In this document: one piece after another, positions 9,819-21,379 of the stretch
Numbering within the stretch: position 1 is the first letter of the stretch
How the letters are laid out: each line of letters starts with the position of its first letter
Origin: Craterostigma plantagineum
Lineage: Eukaryota > Streptophyta > Magnoliopsida > Lamiales > Linderniaceae
Direction of reading: 5' to 3'
Length of the DNA: 64,000 nucleotides
Assembly (NCBI GenBank): GCA_027422505.1
Contig: JAPQWV010000355.1
Span: forward strand, 62,001-126,000
Program-made: the position numbers and the translations under genes
Notes under the pieces: generated by a model
What the model saw: only the letters and a program-made list of their open reading frames with translations
Told to the model about the DNA's origin: nothing
Databases searched by the model: none

Positions 9819-12800
9819 TCTCCCACTTGGTCCATATAATGACTTCAAGATTTAATAAGTGTAAACGTACACCATCCATTAAATCTATCATTAACATGAA
9901 TAAATTGAATTAACTGGATCATAGAGGTCACAAGTCGATTTGACGCCTTGATTCCTTCCGTGTACACAAAATTAATTCAATTTAAATTCCTCTTTTCAAG
10001 GAACATAAAATGTTATTTCACAGTAACAATTATGTATACAACCTAATGTGAAATAAACAAATAACATAACCTTAAATGAATTCATAAGTATCATATGTAT
10101 TTGAGCTAGCCAAATTATGTACATGTACACGTCGAGAATATTATACTAACAAGGACTTGTTCATTAACCCCATCCTTTCAACATGGCCAATGAATGTTTT
10201 GGGAGGTAAACCCTTAGTTAGCGGATCAACTATCATTAGCGCAGTACCGATATGCTCAATTGATACTCTTTTCTTTCGCACCTCTTCTTTGACTGACAAG
10301 TACTTCAAATCCATATGTTTTGCGCCTTTTGAGTACTTGTCGTTCTTAGAGAGAAAACGGCTGCAGCATTATCACAATAAATTCTCAACGGTCTTTCGAT
10401 ACTGTCAATAATACTAAGACCTGAGATAAAGTTTCGCAACCATAATCCATGAACTGTAGCTTCAAAGCATGCTACAAATTCCGCCTCCATAGTTGAAGTA
10501 GCAATGACTGACTGTTTTGCGCTTTTCCATGAAACTGCTCCTTCAGCCAATAGGAACATATAACCAAAAGTGGATTTTCTCGAATCCACGCATCCAGCAT
10601 AGTCTGAATCCGAGTAACCTATGACTTCAAGATTTTCTATATGTGAGTATGTGGTCTTTGGTGCCTTGTAAGTACCGAAGAACTTTCTTTGCAGCTTTCC
10701 AATGGTCCTTCCCGGGATTACTTTGATATCGGCCTAGCATTCCAACAGGAAAACTGATATCTGGTCGAGTACACGTTTGCGCATACATTAAACTCCCAAC
10801 CACAGAAGCATAAGGAATATTTTCCATTTCCTTTCGATCCAAATCATTTTTAGGACATTGAAGCTGATTAAATTTGTCCCCTTTCTGAATTGGAACTATC
10901 CCTGCGGAGCACTTCTCCATTCTGAATTTCCCGAGAATTTTATTTATATAGGCTTTCTGAGACAACCCTAACAATCCTTGTGATCTATCACGGAAAATTT
11001 CTATTCCTATCACATAAGATGCCTCGCCCATATCCTTCATTTCAAAATTCTTCGAGAGAAATTCTTTAACGTCGTGCAACAGACCAATAGTATTTGCAGC
11101 AAGAAGAATATTGTCAACATATAAAAAGAATAATGAACTTGCTCCCACTGACCTTCATGTAGATACACCGATCAACAGTGTTATCTACGAAACCATATGA
11201 CGTAATAGTATCATTGAATTTTAGATACCATTGTCGGGAGGCTTGTTTCAGTCCATATATTGACTTCTTTAATTTACACACTATATTATCCTTTCCTTTG
11301 GTTAAGAAACCTTCTGGTTGATCCATGTAAACTTTCTCATCTAAATCACCATTCAGAAAAGCGGTCTTTACATCCATTTGGTGAAGTTCTAAATCATAAT
11401 GAGCCACTAAAGCCATAACAATCCTTAAGGAATCCTTCTTTGAGACGGAGAAAAAGTTTCCTTATAATCAATACCAACTTTCAGAGTATAACCTTTAGCA
11501 ACGAGTCTAGCTTTATAACGTTCAACATTGCCTTTTGAATCGCGTTTGGTCTTAGAAATCCATTTACAACCAACGAGCTTTGAATCCTCAGGCAACTCGA
11601 CGAGTTCCCTGACTTTGTTGTCATTCATTGATTTTAGCTCATCCTTCATAGCATTGATCCAATTTTCAGAATTGCTGCATTCTATAGCTTGTTTGAATAT
11701 CAGTGGATCTTCATCAATGCTTAAGTCACATTCGTGCTCAAGTGAGTAAATGACATAATCATCTGAAATAGCTGATCTTCTTTGCCTTTTAGATCTTTTT
11801 AATGCCACTTCATGTGGTATCACTTGCTCATTTGACTTCGACATTGTCGCTCATTTCATTAACATGTTCATTTTGTGGGTTTTGAACGTTGATTTGTTGT
11901 CCCGATGTGTTGTTTGGTCGTGATATCACAACGAGAACAACAACATGTGGAGAACATTTGATGTAGAAGTGTCTATCAGATTTTCGTGAATTTCTACATT
12001 TCTCAGTTCTCCACTCCCACTAAAATTACCATTCTCAATGAATCGAGCATTACCAGATTCGACTATTCTCGTACTATGGTTAGGACAATAAAATCTGTAC
12101 CCTTTCGATTTTTCAGGATAACCAATAAAATAACCACTAATGGTTCTAGCATCAAGTTTCCTTTCATGCGGATTGTATATTCTAATTTCTGCTGGGCAAA
12201 CCCAAACATGAAGATGTCTCAAACTCGGTTTCCTTCCCGTCCACAGTTCATAAGGTGTTTTAGGAACTGCTTTACTAGGAACCCTGTTGAGTAGATATAC
12301 AGCAGTCTTTAATGCATGCATCCACAATGATAAAGGTACAGTACTATGATTTAGCATACTTCTAACCATGTCCATAAGAGTACGATTTCGCCTTTCTGCT
12401 ACACCATTTTGTTGGGGTGTATAGGGCATTGTATACTGTGCACAAATGCCTCGACTTTCAAGGAATTTTGCAAATGGACCTGGACATTGTCCACTATCAT
12501 CAGATTTGCCATAATATTCACCACCTCTATCAGATCTTACGATTTTCACTTTTCTATCTAACTGCCTTTCTACTTCGTTAATGAACACCTCAAGGACGTT
12601 CACTGATTGAGACTTTTCATGCAGTATATATAGATAACAATATCGTGAGAAATCATCTGTAAAGGTGATAAATACTTTTCACTTCCCCAAGATGGAATAT
12701 CAAAGGGACCACAAATATCAGTGTGTATTAACTCAAGGAGCTCACTACTTCTCATAGCTGTTTTCTTTGATATGTGTCTAGTTTGCTTTCCTTTAATGCA

Positions 12801-14132
12801 ATCCACACAAACATCCCAGTCAACAAAATCCAACTGAGGTAAAATGTCACTTTTCATCAACCTCAACATTCTTTCTTTGGATATGTGACCCAATCGTTGA
12901 TTCCATAAGAAAGCAGAATTTTCATTAGATGCACTACGCTCAATACTTTGTGTTGTTCTCAACGTGAAACAGAGATTCAGCAAAAGCAACATTAAGATTA
13001 AAACGATATAAACTGTCAATCAAAGTACCAGAACCATAATAGTACTCATGCTTATACAAAGAGAAAATACCATTTGCAATCTTAAAAGTAAATCCTACGT
13101 CGTCCAACTTTCCAACAGAAACTAAATTTCTAGCACACTCGGGAACATAAAGACACTTTTCAAGATCCAGATGACATCCAGTGTTCAGGATCAATCTGTA
13201 AGTCCCAGTTCCTTCTATTCGTGCCTTCATTCTGTTCCCCATAAATAGGAACTGATCAGTTCCGTTTATAGGCTGGATCGAAAGGAATCCCTGTATGACA
13301 TGTGAGACGTGAGTAGTTGCACCAGAATCCAACCACCAAGTATTTATAGGAACTTCAATAAGATTTGATTCAAAGCACATTGAAACGTAATGCGTACCTT
13401 TCTTTTCGAACCACGCCTTTTTTTTCAGGCAATCTTTCTTGAAGTGTCCACTTTTCTTGCAGAAGTGACATTTCAGCTCCTTATGAATTTGACCCTCATC
13501 TTGTCTTTTATTCTTCATTCCATGCTTAGTCTTACTGCCGCTAGCTCCATCGTGAACCGTGAGATGAACAGAGTGATCTTTCACTTTCTTCAACCTTCCT
13601 TTTTCCTGAATCAACATGGCCTTAATTTCTTGAAGGTTCCAGTTTTCCTTAAGGGTGTTATAATTCACCTGCAACCGGCCGAACTCAGGAGGAAGTGAGT
13701 TGATAATAAACTGAACGAGAAAGGTCTCACTCACATCCATGCCCATAGATTTCAACTTTGCTGCTAGATTAGACATGTCTGTCACATGATCATGAATGGG
13801 TTGCGACCAATTGAACTTTTTAGTCGTCAACTCACTCATTAAGGTCCCAACGACAGACTTATCAGCAATGTCTGATTGGGAGTACTCCTTAATATTCTTC
13901 ATAAATTCCTTTGCATTATCTGTCTTGGGCATTGATGGCTTAACGTTTCAGCTATGGTCATCCTCAAGAGGTGCAAACTCAGCCTATTAGACCGCTCCCA
14001 AGCCTCATAATAAGACTTGCCAGCTTCAGTACCGGTCTCAGTAATGGCTGCGGGCTCTTCATCAGAAATGATGGCCAAATCCAAATCCATAACACCTAAG
14101 TGGAAAAAAATCCAAAAAAGAAAAAAATTCAA
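9819..14132 (-). pseudogene. Degenerate Ty1/copia Gag-Pol, minus strand
   Basis: Segments in order on the minus strand: Gag start (14,084 downward, MDLDLAIISDEEPA), Gag body and CCHC knuckle (CHFCKKSGHFKKDC, about 13,480-13,440), aspartic protease (WWLDSGATTHVS, about 13,340), GAG_pre-integrase (NQRLGHISKERM, about 12,900), integrase core with SDRGGEY and [10 protein letters not shown] (12,540-12,390), reverse transcriptase (11,844-10,630) and RNase H (10,589-10,305, SVIATSTMEAEF). The polyprotein is split into about eight frames. The reverse transcriptase signature reads YVDN instead of YVDD. The 5' LTR and primer-binding site are missing: just beyond the Gag start the sequence passes into the A/T-rich repeat block. 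An internal, inactive copy. Confidence 0.9.
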
Positions 14133-14139
14133 AAAAAAA

Positions 14140-14288
14140 AGGAAAAAGAAAAAACTAATAAATTAACAAATACTAAAAAATTCAAATTAAACATTAGTGT
14201 TTTTCTTTCTCTCTCATTTTTTTTAACTTTTTTTTTTTTTTTTTTTCTTTTTGGATTTTTTTCTCTTTTTAATGTTTAATTTATTATT
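14140..14288. repeat. Low-complexity A/T tract joining copia to the repeat block
   Basis: Poly-A- and poly-T-rich sequence (AAGAAAAAACTAATAAATT, then long T runs) identical in style to the spacers inside the tandem block that follows. It probably belongs to that block, meaning that the copia 5' end was lost at this junction. Confidence 0.5.
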
Positions 14289-16388
14289 GGGCAAAAGCCT
14301 AAAATAGTCCCTAATGTTTACCTCAATTTAGTTTCCGATGTTTCGCGGGAGCCAATTTAGTCCCCGATGTTATTGAAAATGAACTATATTGGTCACTCCG
14401 TCCGTCCGAGCGTCAATTCAGACGGAACGCGTCACGTGCCTCGCACATACATGGAGAGCATTAGCGACAGAATTTCCGTCGCAAGATTGACGACGAAATT
14501 TGCGTTGGAAATTCCGTCGCTAAAGGGAAAAAATATTCAAAAAAAAAAAAGAAAAAAAAATACTAATAAATTAAATTAAATAAAAATATAATATAGAAAT
14601 AATAAATAAAATTCAAATAAAAAAGAAAGAGAGAAGGAAAATATACTAAAAATAATAAATTAAACATTAAAAGAGAAAAAATCCAAAAAAAAGAAAAACA
14701 ATTTCAAAAAAAAATAAGAGAAAAGAAAAAACGAACAAATTAACAAATATTAAAAAAAATTCAAATTAAACACTGGTATTTTTCTTTTCTCTTATTTTTT
14801 TTATTGTTTTTTCTTATTTTGGATTTTTTTTCTCTTTATAATGTTTAATTTATTATTGGGCAAAAGCCTAAAATAGTCCCTAATGTTTACCCTATGAACC
14901 AATTTAGTCTCCGATGTTTCCGAGAACCAATTTAGTCCCCGATTTATCGAAAATGAACCAAATTGGTCACTCCGTCCGTCCGAGCGTCAATTCAGACGGA
15001 ACGCGTCACGTGCCTTGCACATGGAGAGCATTAGCGACGGAATTTCCGTAGCAAAATTGACGACGGAATTTGCGTGGTAAATCCGTCGCTAAAGGGAAAA
15101 AATATTCAAAAAGAGAAAAACTAAAAAAAATGAAATTACTAATAAATTAAATTAAATAAAAATAAATAATATAATATAAAATAATAAATAAAATAAAAGA
15201 AAGAGAGAAGGAAAATATACTAAAAATAATACATTAAACAAAAAAGAGAAAAAAGTCAAAAAAAAAAAAGAAAAACAAATTCAAACAAAATAAGAGAAAA
15301 GAAAAAACTAATAAATTTAACAAATACTAGAAAATTCAAATTAAACATTAGTGTTTTTCTTTTCTCTTATTTTTTTTTTCTTTTCTTGGATTTTTTCTCT
15401 TTTTAATGTTTATTATTGGGCAAAAGCCTAAATAGTTCCTAATGTTTACCCTGTAAACCAATTTAGTCCTCGATGTTTCGCGGGAACCAATTTAGTCCCC
15501 GATGTTATCGAAAATGAACAAAATTGGTCACTCCGTCAGTTCGAGCGTCATTCAGATGGAACGCGTCACGTGCCCTGCACATGGAGAGCATTTGCGACGG
15601 AATTTCTGTCGCAAAATTGGCGATGGAGTTTGCGACGGAAATTCCGTCGCTAAAGGGAAAAAACATTCAAAAAGAGAAAAAATAAAAAAATTACTAATAA
15701 ATTAAATTAAATAAAAATAAACTATAAAATATAGAAAAAATTAAATATAATTTAAATAAAAAAGAAAGAGATAAGGAAAATATACTTAAAATAATAAAAT
15801 AAACATTAAAAAGAGAAAAAAATCCAAAAAAAGAAATAAAAATTCAAAACAAATAAGAGAAAAGAAAAAACTAATAAATTAACAAATACTAAAAAAATCA
15901 ATTTAAACATTAGTGTTTTTCTTTTCTCATATTTTTTGAATTTCTTTTTTTTCTTTTTTTTGGATTTTTTCTCTTTTTAATGTTTAATTTATTATTTTAG
16001 TATATTTTCCTTCTCTCTTTCTTTATTATTTGAAATTTATTTACATATTTCTATATTTCATTTTTTACTGTTATGTTATTTAATTTATTGGTAATTTTCT
16101 TTTTTTGTATTTGATAATGTATTTGTTTTTTCTTTTCTTTTATATTTTTGAATTTTGTTTTCCTTTGTTGGATTTTTTTTTCTCTTTTTAATGTTTAATT
16201 TATTTTTTTAGTAAATTTCCTTCTCTCCTTTTTTTTATTTGAATTTTATTATTATTTCTATTTTATTATGTATTTTATTTTATTTAATTTATTAGTATTT
16301 TTTTTCTCTTTTTGAATTTTTTCCCCTCTAGCGACGGAATTTCGGTCGCCAATTTCGCGACGGAAATTTGGTCGCTAATGCTCTCCAT

Positions 16389-17204
16389 CAGGCCCGTAGC
16401 TGAGGAAAGTCGGACCTGAAGCGAAACTCAAAATTTTGGCCCCTTGTCATTTTTTTTTCCAAATAAGATACGTATAATATAGCGTAATTTAAACAGTAAA
16501 TGTAACTACAAATAAAGAAAAATAGACATTTTATAGTAGAATGTTCGATAAAATACTTAAACTGATTACATAAATACTGCCCGCCTAAATTGTTTTAGAG
16601 GCAAAAACATTGATCTGCATAATCTAGTTGTCCGACCATTTCCGTTTCAATCGACAAACACATAAATTAATAAAATTGGACAACAGTTGTGACATAGTCG
16701 ATCGAAGATAGTTCTTGATTTATTTGTGACATAGTTGATCGAAGATATTCTTGATCAACTTTAACATAGAAATTGGACAACAGTTTCGAGAAAGAAAAAA
16801 AATAATTGCGCTTAAAGCCAAACACATAAATTAATAAAATAAGGAGCAATATAATATACCTTCAAGATCACAAATCACTGAACACTGATGTCTGGAGAAA
16901 TTAAGGAACGATTTATCAGATAAGGACACCCTTTCTTTAACCTAATCGAAGTCTTTTTGATATTTTATAGAAGAAAGCGCATCACGTTTCCTTTTTTATC
17001 CTTAATAAAAAGCTTTAATTGTGGGCTGATTTCTTAATGAAGTATAATATTTGGACTTTCTTTGGTTATTAATAATATCAAGACCCAACTGTATATTATA
17101 ATACTTGTCCAGTCCAACTATATATATATATATAAATTTTGGGCCCCCTCCGAAGTTGGGCCCGAGCCGACCGCCTCACTGGCCTCCAATGAGCTACGGG
17201 CGTG
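16389..17204. mobile_element. Non-autonomous hAT element, 816 bp
   Basis: The left end is CAGGCCCGTAGCTGAGG and the right end, read inverted, is CACGCCCGTAGCTCATTGG, giving 12 of the first 14 bases in common. The flanking octamers CTCTCCAT (16,381-16,388) and CTCACCAT (17,205-17,212) match at 7 of 8, an 8-bp duplication as expected for hAT. Inside are GGGCCCC-type subterminal words and no transposase. It is inserted into the inverted arm of the repeat block. Confidence 0.8.
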
Positions 17205-17220
17205 CTCACCATGTGCAACG

Positions 17221-17226
17221 CACGTG
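17221..17226. promoter_or_regulatory. G-box CACGTG brought by the repeat block
   Basis: A perfect CACGTG palindrome about 230 bp before the PUB start codon, inside the conserved head of the inverted repeat unit. Each direct unit carries the same CACGTG (for example GCGTCACGTGCC). bZIP and bHLH factors bind this motif; whether it acts on the gene here is inference. Confidence 0.35.
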
Positions 17227-17455
17227 ACCCATTCCATCTAAATTGACGCTCGGACTGACGGAGCGACCAATTTGGTTCACTTTCGATAACATCGCTAAAT
17301 TGGTCTCCACGAAATATCGGGTACTAAATTGGTTCACACGATAAACATTATTATGGACTATTTCACACTTTTACCCGTAGAGATCCTTGAAAAGTTCCGC
17401 CATTTGTTTCCCTTCATAGCTAACCCCCTTCTTCCTTATTGTTGTTCTCCTCGCA

Positions 17456-20400
17456 ATGACAGAAAATTCAAAGTTGGGGTCATTGATTAGTCAACTCAGC
17501 GAGTCAGTCAAGGCAGTCTCGTCGCTGCCGGACTGCAGAGCGGTTTCGGCGAAGATGTACGGCAATCTCGTGAGAAGAGTGAGGCTTTTGAACCCTCTTT
17601 TGGAGGAGCTTAAGGATTGTGACGAGCTTGAAGACGACGTCGTTGATGGCCTCGAATCGCTCAGAATTGCAATTGACTCCGCTCTTGAGCTGCTCAGGTC
17701 GGTCCTTCAAGGCAGCAAAATTTTCCAGGTTTGATTTAATTTACATATGTGTTCCCTTTCTTGTTGAAATTGGCTGATCTCTTTGTCTTGATTATCGTCG
17801 TGTGTGGTGCTTCGGACGATGCCTTCAATTGCGTTTGTATTACATCTGTATATATGGTATTTTTAGCTCGATATCTTGAAATTGTGCTAAATGCTCATAT
17901 TCCTTTTCAAAGCTAAACAAACGTGGTATATAGCATGCTGAGATCGAGCTTGGAGTCTTAAAGAAGATGATTTGAGCTGTTTCAGTAATTATCTTAGTGA
18001 ATGCATTGAAATAATCTTCTCATAGATCATAAATTTCTCACCAGGCTCTTCAAGTCGAAAAGATTGCACGTAAGTTCGAAAACGTGACCGAGCGTATAGA
18101 AGCAGCATTATGTAAAATCCCCTACAATAGCCTCAACATACCCGAGGAAGTTAAAGAGCAGGTCCAATCTTTACATTCTATATCTATGCAAAGCTCAAAT
18201 ACCTGAGTTTTCTTTCAAACCATACTATCTGATATTTTCAAACAATTCGCTGCTGTAATGTCCTTCAGATCGAGCTATTACACTCACAGTTCAAAAGAGC
18301 CATAGGTCTCATGGAGTCGCCCGATGTACAGCTGGCGATGGACTTAGCTGCAGCACAAATGGAAGACAATCCCGACCCAATCGTCTTCAAGAGGCTATCT
18401 GAAAAACTGCACCTAAGGACCATAAACGACATAAAGAAAGAATCGGTTGCCATACACGAGATGGTCATCTCCTGCGGCGGCGGTGGTGTTGTTGAAGGAT
18501 TCTCCGAGGAGTATTTCGAAACAATGTCATACCTTGGCATGAAGTTAAAGGATTGCGTGGCAACAAATAGTTCTGAGGCCGATGTTACTGAATCCGAGAA
18601 GGCCTCGATGAAGCATAGATCTCCTATAATCCCTGACGACTTTCGCTGTCCCATATCGCTGGAGCTGATGAAAGATCCCGTGATTGTCTCTACTGGGCAG
18701 GTTAGTACCTTAGATTTTTTTTCAAGGGTTAGTTACTTTTTCAGCCCGGTAATATAGGGGAAGTAACATTATAGGGACAACGGATTTAGAGTGACATTAT
18801 AGTGATAATAACTTTCAAAAATAAGCAAGTTAGGGACATTATACGCCGGACTTAGATTTTGTCCCAAAATCGCTTAATTTTTGAAAGGTATTGTCACTAT
18901 AACGCGCCCCCTAAATTTGCTTAAACCCTAAAATTATGCCATACCCTAGAACGGGAGCGACATTATAGGGATATCGAATTCAAAGGTTGACATTATGGTG
19001 ACCATACCTTTCAAAATTAAGCAATTTTAGTGACCTTATCTCGCGAACATTAGATTTTGTGCCAAAATATTAAATTTAGAAGTTATTATCCGTATAATGC
19101 ACCCTCTAATTTACCGAAACCAAAAACTATTATGCTGAAACCATAGAATTTGGGGCAACATCAAGGTTTACAGCATATGATGTCCCTAAATTGCTAAATT
19201 TTGAAAGTTATTATCCCTATAATATCATCTCTAAATTTGTTGCCCCTATAATGCTAAACCTAACCCCCCACCCCCCCCAACAAAATTACGGGACTAGAGA
19301 AATACCTAAGCCTTTTTCCTCTTCATTTAACTAAATTTATCGACCGTTTTCAAATTTTTCCTTCCCCAGACTTACGAAAGGTCGTGCATTCAGAAATGGC
19401 TTGACGCAGGTCACAAAACCTGCCCCAAGACTCAGCAGACCCTATCCCACACCGCCCTGACCCCAAACTACATACTCAAAAGCCTAATTTCCCTTTGGTG
19501 CGAAAGCAATGGCGTCGAACTTCCCAAGAAACAAGGCAGCGGCAGCACCTCCTGCAACAAAAGGCTTGGAATCCACAGCCCCGACTGCGACTGCTCAGCC
19601 ATCGCCTCCCTACTCCAAAAACTCGCAAACGGAAATCCCGAGCAGCAAAGAGCGGCTGCCGGCGAGCTCCGCCTTTTAGCCAAGAGGAACGGAGACAACC
19701 GCGTCTGCATAGCCGAGGCGGGCGCAATCCCACTACTCGTCGAACTCCTCTCCTCCCAAGACCAAAGAACCCAAGAACACGCCGTCACGGCCCTCTTAAA
19801 CCTCTCCATAAATGAGGCGAACAAAGGCGCAATCGTAAACGCCGGCGCAATTCCTGACATAGTCGACGTCCTAAAAAGGGGAAGCACGGAAGCGCGCGAA
19901 AACGCGGCCGCGACCCTCTTCAGCCTATCGGTCATGGACGAGAATAAAGTGGCAATCGGCGGGGCGGGCGCAATCCCTCCCTTGATCGATCTGCTATGCA
20001 ACGGTACGCCGAGGGGGAAAAAAGACGCAGCCACGGCGATTTTCAACCTTTCGATATATCAGGGGAATAAGGTGAGAGCGGTTAGGAGCGGGATCGTACC
20101 ATTGCTCGTGGGCTTGCTGAAGGACCACAGCGGGGGAATGGTGGACGAGGCGTTGGCTATTTTGGCGATCCTCGCGACCCATCAAGAGGGGAAGCAGGCG
20201 ATTGGGTCAGCGGAGACGGTGCCGATATTGGTGGAGGTGGTTAAGAATGGGTCGCCTCGTAATAGGGAGAACGCTGCTGCCGTGCTTTGGTCGATGTGCA
20301 ATGGTAATGGGCCGCAGTTTGCGAGGGATGTTAGGGAGATTGGTGGGGCGGAGGAGGCGTTGAGGGAACTTTCGGAGAACGGGACGGAGAGGGCGAAGAG

Positions 20401-20476
20401 GAAGGCCGGGGTTTGTTGGACCTCATCCAACGATTGGATGATGAGTTGCCTGCTGCCAATGTTTCTTGATTCTTGA
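17456..20476 (+). CDS. U-box/ARM-repeat E3 ubiquitin ligase, PUB12/13/14-like
   Basis: Four exons with GT-AG borders: 17,456-17,728, 18,045-18,161, 18,269-18,700 and 19,370-20,476, giving 642 residues, close to the roughly 630 of this family. The N-terminal UND domain covers about residues 1-230. The U-box starts near residue 258 ([20 protein letters not shown]) and crosses the intron after STGQ into [11 protein letters not shown]. Five or more Armadillo repeats follow, with repeated [11 protein letters not shown] and [15 protein letters not shown] motifs. U-box ligases of this group bind an E2 and pass ubiquitin to substrates; PUB12/13 act on immune receptors. The last ARM helix is followed by a shifted tail: after RAKRKAG the encoded tail is [11 protein letters not shown]..., whereas the next frame reads [22 protein letters not shown], which fits the family's usual C-terminus. 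A one-base loss near 20,410 explains this. ATG 17,456 is the first in frame. Confidence 0.93.
18757..19262. mobile_element. MITE in PUB intron 3, long inverted repeats
   Basis: The left arm (ACATTATAGGGACAACGG, then GATAATAACTTTCAAAA) reappears inverted at the right end (CATTATAGGGGCAACAAA, then GATAATAACTTTCAAAA), about 100 bp per arm. The middle repeats the same words directly (GACATTATGGTGACCATACC). No coding capacity. It makes up most of the 669-bp intron. Confidence 0.65.
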
Positions 20477-20822
20477 TTAGTGGTGTATGCGCATGCGACG
20501 TGTGAATCTAATGTGTTTGTAGTAGTATTGGTTTTGTTGGTTTGGGAATATAAGAATGATTATTGTTTCATCGTAATATAGATGTATATGTATGTATGTT
20601 TAGTAAGATATACGTTGTAGGTTATTGTGTCACCAAATATGAGATTTGGTGAGAGCATTTTGTGCTGGGATCAGGTCGTTAGTTCAATTTGTCTCCACCC
20701 AACTCAGCGTTAATGCACCTTCTTTTCCCCGTTGCATTTTTTCTTACGGACATTTAAAGTGGATTTTGGCTCGAGAAATTGAGTTGAAAAATAAGGAAAA
20801 GAGAAAGTGTGAACGTATCAGT

Positions 20823-21260
20823 TAGGGCTGTTCGTTATTCGGTATACCGACCGAAATTACCGAAATAACGAAATTTCGGTACAAAACCGAACCGAACAAT
20901 TCGGTTCGGTATTCGGCACTTAAAAAAAAAAATTCGGTAATCGGTAAATTCGGTTCGGTACTGATTTTGAATTTCGGTAAATTCGGTATACCGAATTACC
21001 GAAATTTTAAAAATTAAAATATATTTTATTATATTAATATTGAAAATAAAATATATATTATATTAATATATGAATTAATTTAATTATTATCGAATTTTTT
21101 ATTACTATTATTTAAATTTCGGTACCGGTTTACCGAAAAATTTCGGTAAAAACCGAATACCGAACGAGAAATTCGGTTCGGTATTCGGTATCGACTAGGG
21201 GTGTACCGAAATTTCGGTTCGGTTTCGGTTCGGTACGGTACGGTAGGTACCGAACTCCTA
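20823..21260. mobile_element. hAT-type MITE rich in TTCGGT, perfect 8-bp duplication
   Basis: The ends are TAGGGCTGTTCG and, inverted, TAGGAGTTCGG. The flanking octamer GTATCAGT is identical on both sides (20,815-20,822 and 21,261-21,268). Most of the 438 bp is built from TTCGGT/ACCGAA words in both orientations around an A/T core at about 21,005-21,120. Located about 350 bp downstream of the PUB stop codon. Confidence 0.8.
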
Positions 21261-21379
21261 GTATCAGTCGAAACAAAAAGTATGGTTCTTCCATAGGTCA
21301 ATTTACTTTCCCTTCGAGTTTTTCGCACACGAATTAGCGTATCAACACACCCTTCGAATATGCGCTTCACGCCTTAATG

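Larger units (their letters stand above)
14289..17376. repeat. Tandem and inverted repeat block (MULE/MITE-like units)
   Basis: Three direct units begin with GGGCAAAAGCCTAAA at 14,289, 14,858 and 15,418 (spacing 569 and 560 bp). Each unit has a conserved 240-bp head (AATAGTCCCTAATGTTTACC; CCAATTTAGTCCCCGATG; CGTCACGTGCC; AGCGACGGAATTTCCGTCGC) followed by an A-rich tract and then its T-rich inverted counterpart. The head returns in inverted orientation at the far end (16,320-16,388 and 17,205-17,376, ending GGACTATTTCACACTTTTACCC), interrupted by a hAT element. The whole is therefore an inverted-repeat element with internal tandem amplification. The long terminal repeats suggest a Mutator-like MITE, but no 9-bp target duplication was found. 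GACGGAAATTCCGTC is itself palindromic. Confidence 0.75.

Noticed and set aside
19468..20046. Long open frames antisense to the PUB ARM exon
   Set aside because: Shadows of a G/C-rich coding exon; the sense frame carries the U-box and ARM motifs.
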